Source: Oscillospiraceae bacterium (lineage in GTDB: Bacteria; Bacillota; Clostridia; Oscillospirales; Ruminococcaceae). From it: 6,593 nucleotides of DNA. The notes under the pieces were generated by a model. It was given only the letters and a program-made list of their open reading frames with translations. It searched no databases and was not told the origin of the DNA. Shown here piece by piece: positions 1 through 5,523 of the stretch. The first letter of the stretch is position 1, and each line of letters begins with the position of its first letter. The stretch is taken from the NCBI GenBank assembly GCA_028694405.1, contig JAQUTM010000129.1:1-6593 (forward strand). Direction: 5' to 3'. The translations under genes were made by a program, and so were the position numbers.

Positions 1-1
1 A

Positions 2-481
2 AACAAAGCCTTGTCTCGTCTCCTCTGTGTAGTGCTGATTGCGGTTATAGCACTTTCTGCAGTAGGTTGCACCAACACAAAAACAACAAGCTCTTCTGCT
101 CCGTCTTCCGCAGTAACAAGCTCGTCCTCCTCTGCTGCATCTTCCTCGCTCTCAACTAGCGCAGCAGCAGACGGTAAACAAGTATTGGGCGAAGGCGCAA
201 CACAGTTTGGCCTAATTGTAACAGACAAAGACGGCAACGAAAGCGAATTTGAAATTCACACCGATAAAGCCACAGTTGGCGAAGCTTTACTGGACTTACA
301 GCTTATTGAAGGCGAAACCAGCGAGTACGGCTTGTACGTTAAAACTGTTAACGGCATAACTGCAGATTACGACAAAGACGGTGTATATTGGGCATTTTAT
401 GTAAATGGCGAATACGCAACCGCCGGTGTTGACAGCACCGAAATTACAGAAGATGCAGTTTATGCCCTTAAGGTTGAATAA
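2..481 (+). CDS. DUF4430-domain lipoprotein, 5' end cut by window edge
   Basis: Surface lipoprotein, probably a ligand-capturing partner of the S component downstream. The frame is open to the left edge (AAC AAA GCC before the TTG at 11), and the n-region of the signal peptide looks incomplete, so the true start probably lies outside the window and the TTG is probably not it. Counting from that TTG, residues 2-16 are a hydrophobic signal segment, followed by a lipobox-like SAVGC with the lipid-accepting Cys at 20. Residues 21-54 are a Ser/Ala/Thr-rich linker typical of Gram-positive lipoproteins. Residues about 60-156 match the DUF4430 pattern, including YGLYVKTVNG and YWAFYVNGEYATAGVD. DUF4430 is related to the C-terminal domain of transcobalamin and intrinsic factor, so cobalamin binding is a family-based inference. 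The stop is 2 nt before the next start, indicating translational coupling. Confidence 0.85.
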   Translation, partial: NKALSRLLCVVLIAVIALSAVGCTNTKTTSSSAPSSAVTSSSSSAASSSLSTSAAADGKQVLGEGATQFGLIVTDKDGNESEFEIHTDKATVGEALLDLQLIEGETSEYGLYVKTVNGITADYDKDGVYWAFYVNGEYATAGVDSTEITEDAVYALKVE

Positions 482-483
482 GT

Positions 484-996
484 GTGAAACTTACTGTAAA
501 AGAAGTTGCAGTTTTTGGTATGCTTGGTGCGCTCATGTACGCGTCCAAAGTTGTAATGACTTTTTTGCCAAACGTGCACCTACTGGCTACCTTTACTGTT
601 GCGTTTACAATCGTATATCGTAAAAAAGCCCTTTACCCTATTTACACCTATGTATTGTTAAACGGCATTATTGCCGGTTTTGCAAACTGGTGGCTGCCAT
701 ATCTGTATATTTGGACAGTTCTGTGGGGTGCAGCTATGCTGCTTCCCACCAATATACCTTCTAAAATACAGCCTTTTGTATATATGGTAGTATGTGGTTT
801 ACATGGTTTTTTATTTGGCATTTTATATGCACCCGCACAAGCACTTTTGTTTGGTTTAAATTTAAAACAAACTATAGCTTGGATTATTGCAGGGCTGCCT
901 TGGGATTTTGTACATGGTGTAAGCAATTTTTTCTGTGCCATATTGGTTATTCCTTTGATTGCCCTCTTAAAACGGGCAGAAAAAATTGTGTGGTAA
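484..996 (+). CDS. ECF transporter S component, putative corrinoid/vitamin specificity
   Basis: Integral membrane substrate-binding subunit of an energy-coupling-factor transporter, 170 aa, within the usual S-component range. Hydrophobic segments lie at about 8-28, 30-46, 50-69, 71-87, 96-124 and 128-162, giving roughly six helices. Helix 1 contains GALMYAS, which fits the AxxxA motif (A16, A20) used by S components to dock on EcfT. The segments LPNVHLL, YRKKALYPIY and LPWDFVHGVSNF resemble a clostridial S-component subfamily that I recall next to DUF4430 lipoproteins. Start is GTG, 2 nt after the lipoprotein stop, with a weak AAGG at 470-473. No EcfA or EcfT gene is present here, which fits a group II system with a shared module. 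The substrate is not determined by the sequence; cobalamin or a related corrinoid is suggested by the lipoprotein partner and the nearby metH. Confidence 0.85.
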   Translation: MKLTVKEVAVFGMLGALMYASKVVMTFLPNVHLLATFTVAFTIVYRKKALYPIYTYVLLNGIIAGFANWWLPYLYIWTVLWGAAMLLPTNIPSKIQPFVYMVVCGLHGFLFGILYAPAQALLFGLNLKQTIAWIIAGLPWDFVHGVSNFFCAILVIPLIALLKRAEKIVW

Positions 997-1018
997 CAAA
1001 AACATTTATAATGTTTAA

Positions 1019-1068
1019 AAGCAAAAGAGCCTATTGTGGGTATTTCCCTACAATAGGCTCTTTTGCTT
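1019..1068. terminator. Long hairpin, probable bidirectional terminator
   Basis: The arms 1019-1040 and 1046-1068 pair over 22 bp with a single bulged T at 1049 and a TATTT loop. The core is GCAAAAGAGCC paired with GGCTCTTTTGC. It lies 22 nt after the S-component stop and downstream of the minus-strand small gene, so it sits between convergent transcription units. The T tracts are short on both sides (TTATATTT on the plus strand, TTTTAAA on the minus strand), so the tail is weak, but stem length and position favour termination in both directions. Confidence 0.8.
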
Positions 1069-1078
1069 ATATTTAAAA

Positions 1079-1133
1079 TCACTTGTCTGTTTTTACGACA
1101 AACCGAATGTCGCCTGCCATGTGCTTAAAAGCT
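1079..1133 (-). other. Possible out-of-frame 3' end of the small gene
   Basis: Just past the TAA of the small gene, the +1 frame stays open and reads GKAFKHMAGDIRFVVKTDK to a TGA at 1079-1081. That stop is 10 nt before the terminator hairpin. Removing one A from the GAAA run at 1142-1145 would join the two frames into one 91-aa protein (…TYTVECGKAF…). The tail has a plausible protein composition. An open frame of this length can arise by chance, so this is a suspicion of an indel, sequencing error or recoding site, not a demonstrated one. Confidence 0.4.
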
Positions 1134-1355
1134 TTACCGCATTTCAACCGTATAGGTAAACTTATATTCCTCTTGCAAAGCTTTTACTTTTGCCTCATTA
1201 TCTTCAATGAAAGATTCGGTATAAACCGATTTCCCTTCTTTTTTGTAATCGTCTAAAATAACTTGCAGTTTTGCCCAACACTCATCGTGGCGGGGTTCCT
1301 CTTTTTCATCAATAGAGATTACAAACTCACGATGTTTTGGTATTCTTGCTTTCAT
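1134..1355 (-). CDS. Small hypothetical protein, 73 aa, possibly frameshifted at its C-terminus
   Basis: I do not recognise this family. The protein is small, hydrophilic and highly charged, with no signal peptide or membrane segment, so it is presumably cytoplasmic. A strand-like EFVISID (residues 10-16) is followed by a probable helix containing DECWAKLQVILDDYKK (24-39), a second helix at about 50-63 and a strand-like KFTYTVEM. It is probably a real gene: ATG at 1355 has a GAGGAA ribosome binding site at 1363-1368 with 7-nt spacing, and a good sigma-70-type promoter lies just upstream. It starts 71 nt after the metH stop with no visible terminator between, so it may also receive read-through from metH. 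The annotated TAA leaves 65 nt to the terminator hairpin, and the +1 frame there looks coding, which suggests the intact protein would be about 91 aa. Confidence 0.65.
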   Translation of the reverse strand: MKARIPKHREFVISIDEKEEPRHDECWAKLQVILDDYKKEGKSVYTESFIEDNEAKVKALQEEYKFTYTVEMR

Positions 1356-1362
1356 CTTACAA

Positions 1363-1368
1363 TTCCTC
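1363..1368 (-). promoter_or_regulatory. Ribosome binding site of the small gene
   Basis: GAGGAA on the minus strand, 7 nt before the ATG at 1355. It supports translation of this short unrecognised gene and fixes its start. Confidence 0.75.
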
Positions 1369-1385
1369 GTTTCACTTTGATATAA

Positions 1386-1398
1386 CTTTATTGTAAAG
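1386..1398. promoter_or_regulatory. Short dyad overlapping the -10 of the small gene
   Basis: CTTTA-TTG-TAAAG is a 5-bp inverted repeat covering the TACAAT -10 element. On the minus strand it reads CTTTACAATAAAG, which resembles the larger dyad over the metF -10 (CTTTATAATGATAAAG). It could be a related operator half-site pair, but the arms are short, the spacing differs by 3 bp, and part of the likeness is simply the shared -10 sequence. Confidence 0.3.
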
Positions 1399-1418
1399 CC
1401 GATTTATGCCCTGGTCAA
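1390..1418 (-). promoter_or_regulatory. Sigma-70-type promoter of the small gene
   Basis: The minus strand reads TTGACC (-35, 1413-1418), a 17-bp spacer and TACAAT (-10, 1390-1395). Start of transcription is expected near 1383, giving a leader of about 28 nt before the ATG at 1355. The promoter begins only about 8 bp after the metH stop, so the small gene can be expressed independently of the met operon. Confidence 0.7.
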
Positions 1419-1426
1419 GCCAAATT

Positions 1427-3784
1427 TTATAAATCCAACACTTTTTTGGCAATATCCACACTTTGTTTTGCGTCTTTGGCATAAAAATCAGCGCCAATTT
1501 GCAAAGCATATTCCGGCGTAAGCACTGCACCGCCAACAAAAACTTTACAGGGTAAATTTTCTGCGCGTAAAGCAGCAATGGTTTCCTCCATGCTTTTTAA
1601 GGTAGTTGTCATAAGCGCACTTAAGCCCACCAATTTCACTTTTTCTTGCTTTACCGTTTCCACTACTTTTTCTATCGGCACATCACGCCCTAAGTCAATC
1701 ATCTGATACCCGTAATTTTCCAAAATAACTTTTACAATATTCTTGCCAATATCATGAATGTCCCCTTTTACGGTAGCAATTACAATTTTACCTTTAGAGA
1801 CGCTTTCACCGCCTTTTTTCGCAATTTTTTCTTTAACCACGTCAAAAGCAGCCTGTGCTGCATTGGCAGATTGAATAAGCTGCGGCAAAAACATGGTGCC
1901 TTTTTCAAATGCCGTACCTACTTCGTCTAAAGCAGGTATTAACAATCGATTTACCAAGTCCAGTTCGTCCATCTGTTCTAAACAAGTATAGGCAAGTTGC
2001 CGCGCCTCGGCCTTTAACCCTTTTTTTATTGCAAGGGTAATATCTCCCTCCACCGGAGCAGCTTGTGGGGTTGGTGTACAAGCGGCAGCAGCAGGAAACC
2101 GCTCTATATAATTTACGCTGTTTTTATCACGGTTGTATAAAACATTAAATGCAAAAACGGTATCCATCATAGTTTTTACATTTGGGTTCATAATGGGCAA
2201 ATCCAGTCCGTTTTGCATAGCCAGTGTTAAAAAAGTGCTGTTAATCAATTCTCTGTTAGGCAGACCAAAGCTAATGTTGGAAACACCTAATACTGTGTGC
2301 AGCCCAAGCTGCTCTTTTACCATTTTTACCGCTTTTAAGGTTTCGGTTACTGCTTCCTGCTGGGCAGAGGCGGTAAGGGTAAGGCAATCAATGTAAACGT
2401 CCTCTTTACAAATACCGTATTGTAACGCCGTGTTTAAAATACGCTGTGCAATTTCAAAGCGTTGCTGTGCCTTGGCGGGTATCCCGTTCTCGTCCAGCGT
2501 AAGCCCCACTACCGCAGCCCCATATTTTTTTACAATGGGTAAAATTTCGTCCAGCTTTTTCTGTTCTCCATTAACAGAATTTACAATCGCTTTGCCGTTA
2601 TAAATGTGCAGTGCTGCCTCTATAACATCAGCATCAGAAGAATCTATCTGTAATGGTAAGTCTGTTATGGCTTGCAGTCTTTTTATAACTTCCACCATCA
2701 TAGCTTTTTCGTCTACTTCGGGCATACCTACATTTACGTCTAAAATGTTTGCGCCGGCATCAATTTGGGCAATGGCCTGCGCCATAATGTAATCATAATC
2801 TTTGTTTAACAGTGCCTGCTTAAACTGTTTTTTGCCTGTTGGATTAATCCGCTCTCCAATTATGGTAACGCCCTCTATTTCTACAACATTAGTAGACGTA
2901 CAAACTACACTTTTTGGGGTTATAACCCGCTGCTGAACAGCTTTTCCCCAATATTTTTCACTTAGCTTTTTAATATATGCAGGCGTAGTGCCACAGCAGC
3001 CTCCCATTGCAAATATTCCAAGCTTTGCAAAGTCCTCCATTTGTTCACAAAACATTTCTGCGTCAATATCGTACTCATTGGTAGATAAGTTGGGTAAGCC
3101 TGCATTTGCTTTTATAAAAACCGGCAACGCAGTAGCACTGCACAATCTTTTTGCTAGGGGATATATTTCTTTTGGGCCCAGTGAGCAGTTTATGCCTAAA
3201 GCGTCTACGCCCAGCCCCTGCAAGGTAGCTGCCATGGCCTCTACGCTGCACCCTGTAAACGTGCGACCGTTTTCTTCAAATGTCATAGATACCCATACAG
3301 GAAGCGTGCTGTGCGCTTTTGCCGCAAGCACAGCAGCTTTTACCTCATACAGATCTGTCATCGTTTCAAAAATAATTAAGTCTGCACCGGCAAGCACACC
3401 GGCCTTTATCATCTGTGTGTAAAGCGCTTCTGCCTCCTCAAAAGGCAAGGTACCGGTAGGCTCTAAAAGCTGGCCAATAGGACCAATATCCAGCGCAACC
3501 TGTACGCCCTCTACTGCTTTTGCCGCTTTTATTCCCGCAAAAATGACTTCTTCTACAGAGTAGTCAAGCCCCTGTAATTTATGAGCATTTGCGCCAAAGG
3601 TATTGGCATAAATTATTTGTGCACCCGCGTGTGCATATTGTTTATGGATTTCCGTAATATGCGTCGGCTGTTCTAAATTTAAAAGTTCGGGCCGCTTACC
3701 AAGCTGCAAACCGCTTCTTTGCAGCATTGTGCCCATGGCACCATCTAAAATAACCATTTTATCTGTTAATTGTTTACTGGACAC
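1427..3784 (-). CDS. metH: Cobalamin-dependent methionine synthase, short form lacking the activation domain
   Basis: Cytoplasmic enzyme that moves a methyl group from 5-methyltetrahydrofolate through bound cobalamin to homocysteine, making methionine. The frame is open up to a GTG at 3838, but the GTG at 3784 is preferred because AGAGGGG lies 7 nt upstream and the protein then begins shortly before VILDGAMGTMLQ; this gives 785 aa. Domains in that numbering: homocysteine-binding barrel, about 8-280, with zinc ligands C200 (INCSLGP) and C263-C264 (MGGCCGTTP); pterin-binding barrel, about 303-560, with IIGERINPTG and DAGANILDVNVGMPEVDE; cobalamin cap, about 580-660; Rossmann-type cobalamin domain, about 663-785, with DIHDIG, where H677 is the expected lower axial ligand to cobalt. 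The C-terminus ends right after this domain, so the SAM-binding activation domain is absent and is encoded by the gene upstream, which it overlaps by 11 bp. This short split form is known from Thermotoga maritima and is common in clostridia. Confidence 0.97.
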   Translation of the reverse strand: MSSKQLTDKMVILDGAMGTMLQRSGLQLGKRPELLNLEQPTHITEIHKQYAHAGAQIIYANTFGANAHKLQGLDYSVEEVIFAGIKAAKAVEGVQVALDIGPIGQLLEPTGTLPFEEAEALYTQMIKAGVLAGADLIIFETMTDLYEVKAAVLAAKAHSTLPVWVSMTFEENGRTFTGCSVEAMAATLQGLGVDALGINCSLGPKEIYPLAKRLCSATALPVFIKANAGLPNLSTNEYDIDAEMFCEQMEDFAKLGIFAMGGCCGTTPAYIKKLSEKYWGKAVQQRVITPKSVVCTSTNVVEIEGVTIIGERINPTGKKQFKQALLNKDYDYIMAQAIAQIDAGANILDVNVGMPEVDEKAMMVEVIKRLQAITDLPLQIDSSDADVIEAALHIYNGKAIVNSVNGEQKKLDEILPIVKKYGAAVVGLTLDENGIPAKAQQRFEIAQRILNTALQYGICKEDVYIDCLTLTASAQQEAVTETLKAVKMVKEQLGLHTVLGVSNISFGLPNRELINSTFLTLAMQNGLDLPIMNPNVKTMMDTVFAFNVLYNRDKNSVNYIERFPAAAACTPTPQAAPVEGDITLAIKKGLKAEARQLAYTCLEQMDELDLVNRLLIPALDEVGTAFEKGTMFLPQLIQSANAAQAAFDVVKEKIAKKGGESVSKGKIVIATVKGDIHDIGKNIVKVILENYGYQMIDLGRDVPIEKVVETVKQEKVKLVGLSALMTTTLKSMEETIAALRAENLPCKVFVGGAVLTPEYALQIGADFYAKDAKQSVDIAKKVLDL

Positions 3785-4460
3785 AGGTTTTCCCCTCTTT
3801 TCTGTATTTGCATATTTTTTGTATTGCACAATGTTCACAACCTGCCAACTTACCTACAACAGGTTGCCTTGCAACACCTATGATTGCAGTTATGGATTTT
3901 TTGGGTATCAAAATATTATCTGCAGTAGCTGTAAGACCTATTTTACGCGCAGTATCCAACAAGGAAACCAATTTTCCTTGCAGTTCCAGTGGCAAATCCC
4001 CGTATCCGGGGCTAAATCGACCTGTAATATATTGCTTTTCTACTGTTTTATTTTCCCTAATTTGTTCCCAAATTTGTTGTGCTATCTGCTCTATCAACAC
4101 ACTGGCGCAGCTGTCCCAAACCAAAGCAGTTAACATATTATCGGCTTCTTTTGCACGAATTGCAGCATCTATCTGTGCACCTAACGTTACCGCTGATAAA
4201 ATACAGCTTTCGCAGCCCTGTAAATGGGCGGCAATATCCTTGCCTTCTAAAACCAGACTTGTGTTTTGTATTTGTAAAGTGCCGTTATCTCTTTTCAATG
4301 GCACTTCTATCCAGTGCACCCGCGGCTGTGCAATGTATAATATTTCTCTGCTGCATCGGGATACAACGTCACGAAGTGTGTCATCTATTTGGTTTACACT
4401 GCAACCCAAATAGCGATATACATCTTCCCTATTTAATTGGTCAGGTTTTTCTGCTACCAT
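3774..4460 (-). CDS. Stand-alone methionine synthase activation-domain protein
   Basis: Separate 228-aa counterpart of the C-terminal SAM-binding domain of long MetH enzymes. It should bind the MetH cobalamin module and support reductive remethylation when cob(I)alamin is oxidised. The signature RFSPGYGDLP (148-157) corresponds to the RxxPGY motif that contacts SAM in Escherichia coli MetH, and it is followed by IPKKSITAIIGV (185-196), also typical of the family. Cysteines occur as C83-x2-C86 and in a C-terminal cluster C208, C211, C217 and C226 (CxxCx5Cx8C), which the enterobacterial fused domain does not have as far as I recall; a metal or Fe-S site is possible but unproven. ATG at 4460 has AAAAGGTG at 4468-4475 with 7-nt spacing. 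The gene lies 18 nt after metF and overlaps metH by 11 bp, so the three are almost certainly co-transcribed and made in linked amounts. Confidence 0.93.
   Translation of the reverse strand: MVAEKPDQLNREDVYRYLGCSVNQIDDTLRDVVSRCSREILYIAQPRVHWIEVPLKRDNGTLQIQNTSLVLEGKDIAAHLQGCESCILSAVTLGAQIDAAIRAKEADNMLTALVWDSCASVLIEQIAQQIWEQIRENKTVEKQYITGRFSPGYGDLPLELQGKLVSLLDTARKIGLTATADNILIPKKSITAIIGVARQPVVGKLAGCEHCAIQKICKYRKEGKTCVQ
3792..3798 (-). promoter_or_regulatory. Ribosome binding site that fixes the metH start
   Basis: AGAGGGG on the minus strand, 7 nt before the GTG at 3784. It lies inside the last codons of the activation-domain gene and argues against the earlier in-frame GTG at 3838, which has no comparable site and would add 18 residues absent from typical MetH. 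Confidence 0.8.
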
Positions 4461-4478
4461 GTCGGCACACCTTTTAAG

Positions 4479-5339
4479 CTATAAATATTGTTCTGTTTTT
4501 TTGTAAACAGCCTTAGCCACACTTGGATTATTCATGGTATAAAGATGTATCCCCTGCACATTATGCTGTACCAAATCAATAATTTGATGTGCGGCAAAAT
4601 CAATTCCTGCCTCAAATAAGCCTTCGGGGTCATTTTCATATTTACTAATCATGGCAGTAAAGCTATGTGGCAAGCTGGAACCGCTTAATGCAACGGTTCG
4701 TTCAATTTGGCGTTTGCTTACAATAGGCATAATACCCGCCGAAATAGGAACTGTAATGCCTGCGGCACGCACCTTTTTTACATAACTGTAAAAAAGGTTG
4801 TTGTCAAAAAACAACTGGGTAATAAGCAAAGACGCACCCGCACCTATTTTGTATTTTAAGTTTTGAATATCCGCTTCTAAGCTTTCGCTTTGATAATGTC
4901 CCTCGGGATAACATGCGCCTACAATGTTTAATCGGCTTTGCCGCTGAAGGGCAATAACCAGCTCATTTGCGTGCTTAAAATCCTCTTTTGGGGTAATTTG
5001 TGGGTTAATATCCCCACGCAAGGCTAAAACATTTTCAATGCCCGCATTTTGCAGCCTATTTATCATCTCGGTAACTTCTCCATAAGATGAATTCACGCAG
5101 GTAAGGTGCGCCAAAGGCTCGATATGAAATTCATCTTTTATCTTTGCCGCAATCTCGCAGGTGGAGTTGTCTGCCAAGTTGCCCCCTGCTCCATAAGTTA
5201 CACTGATAAAGTCCGGCTGCAACGTGCTTAATTGCTCTACTGTATCATAAATTGTATCAATGCTGCTGCTTTTTTTGGGTGGAAATATCTCCAGAGAAAA
5301 AACAGTTCTTTTTTGATTGAAAAGCTCTGTTATGTTCAT
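4479..5339 (-). CDS. metF: 5,10-methylenetetrahydrofolate reductase
   Basis: FAD-dependent cytoplasmic enzyme that reduces 5,10-methylenetetrahydrofolate to 5-methyltetrahydrofolate, the methyl donor for MetH. At 286 aa it has the usual bacterial MetF length and covers the single TIM-barrel domain. Residues in this numbering: FSLEIFPPK near the N-terminus with the catalytic Glu at 17; SVTYGAGG (46-53); LTCVNSSY (79-86); LALRGD (105-110), whose Asp matches the FAD-proximal Asp120 of the E. coli enzyme; QLFFDN (175-180), whose Gln is the folate-contacting residue; PISAGIMPI (198-206); and the C-terminal GIHLYTMNNP. An ATG also exists at 5345, but AGAGGA at 5347-5352 is only 1 nt from it and 7 nt from the ATG at 5339, so the latter is chosen. 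First gene of the metF-activation protein-metH operon. No metV-like gene is adjacent, so an electron donor cannot be named. Confidence 0.97.
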   Translation of the reverse strand: MNITELFNQKRTVFSLEIFPPKKSSSIDTIYDTVEQLSTLQPDFISVTYGAGGNLADNSTCEIAAKIKDEFHIEPLAHLTCVNSSYGEVTEMINRLQNAGIENVLALRGDINPQITPKEDFKHANELVIALQRQSRLNIVGACYPEGHYQSESLEADIQNLKYKIGAGASLLITQLFFDNNLFYSYVKKVRAAGITVPISAGIMPIVSKRQIERTVALSGSSLPHSFTAMISKYENDPEGLFEAGIDFAAHQIIDLVQHNVQGIHLYTMNNPSVAKAVYKKTEQYL

Positions 5340-5346
5340 ATACATG

Positions 5347-5352
5347 TCCTCT
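5347..5352 (-). promoter_or_regulatory. Ribosome binding site that fixes the metF start
   Basis: AGAGGA on the minus strand. Spacing is 7 nt to the ATG at 5339 but only 1 nt to the ATG at 5345, so the protein should begin MNITELF, not MYMNITELF. Confidence 0.8.
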
Positions 5353-5364
5353 TTTTTGTTTTTT

Positions 5365-5384
5365 CACTTTATCATTATAAAGTG
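5365..5384. promoter_or_regulatory. Perfect dyad over the metF -10, candidate operator
   Basis: CACTTTAT-CATT-ATAAAGTG is an 8-bp perfect inverted repeat with a 4-bp spacer. It covers the -10 element and the predicted transcription start of the metF operon, a classic position for a repressor site. Because it overlaps the start, most of it would not be transcribed, so it is better read as a DNA site than as an RNA hairpin. I do not recognise the half-site as that of a named methionine regulator. Confidence 0.55.
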
Positions 5385-5402
5385 TTACTGTCGCTTTGTA
5401 AA
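5374..5402 (-). promoter_or_regulatory. Sigma-70-type promoter of the metF-metH operon
   Basis: The minus strand reads TTTACA (-35, 5397-5402), a 17-bp spacer and a consensus TATAAT (-10, 5374-5379). Transcription should start near 5367, leaving a leader of about 28 nt before the ATG at 5339. That leader is too short for a SAM riboswitch or T-box. The -35 lies within a small dyad, CTTTGTAAAG (5394-5403). Confidence 0.8.
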
Positions 5403-5483
5403 GGTTAAGCAAAATAAAAGATTGACGTATTCAGTTTTGCACCGGTTCCGGCTTTACAGACAGATATGGAATTTTTTAAAAAG

Positions 5484-5512
5484 AAAATGGCAGCTATAAT
5501 AGCTGCCATTTT
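5484..5512 (-). terminator. Rho-independent terminator of the oxidoreductase gene
   Basis: A 13-bp perfect stem (5484-5496 with 5500-5512, core ATGGCAGCTA) has a TAA loop. On the minus strand it is followed by TTTTCTTTTT. It lies 11 nt past the oxidoreductase stop and separates that gene from the metF promoter. The remaining bases between it and the promoter (about 5404-5483) hold nothing I can support. Confidence 0.9.
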
Positions 5513-5523
5513 TATTGGTTTAT

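Noticed and set aside
91..170. Ser/Ala-rich stretch as a possible nucleotide repeat
   Set aside because: The serine codons are mixed (TCT, TCC, TCG, AGC) with no regular unit, so it is a low-complexity protein linker and not a tandem DNA repeat.
648..1082. 144-codon frame on the minus strand opposite the S component
   Set aside because: It runs through the terminator hairpin and lies antisense to a well-supported membrane protein gene. Its Cys/Lys-rich composition looks like a shadow frame.
1096..1112. Small hairpin CGACA/TGTCG after the small gene
   Set aside because: Only 5 bp with a 7-nt loop, and on the minus strand it is followed by A's instead of T's. It may lie within coding sequence if the gene is frameshifted. 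The longer hairpin at 1019-1068 is the better terminator.
3808..4413. 201-codon open frame on the plus strand
   Set aside because: It lies wholly antisense to the activation-domain gene, which has clear family motifs, a good ribosome binding site and operon spacing. The plus-strand product has no recognisable features. Other long plus-strand frames opposite metH (for example 2988-3422) are rejected for the same reason.
5441..5452. CCGGTTCCGG palindrome, with a GGTTC resembling a tRNA T-loop
   Set aside because: It has only 4-bp arms around a 2-base centre, and there is no acceptor stem, anticodon arm or D-arm around it, so it is not a tRNA fragment. Probably chance.
5340..5480. SAM riboswitch, T-box or cobalamin riboswitch upstream of metF
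   Set aside because: The predicted leader is about 28 nt, and I see no SAM-I core, T-box sequence or B12-box-like sequence in the 180 bases upstream.
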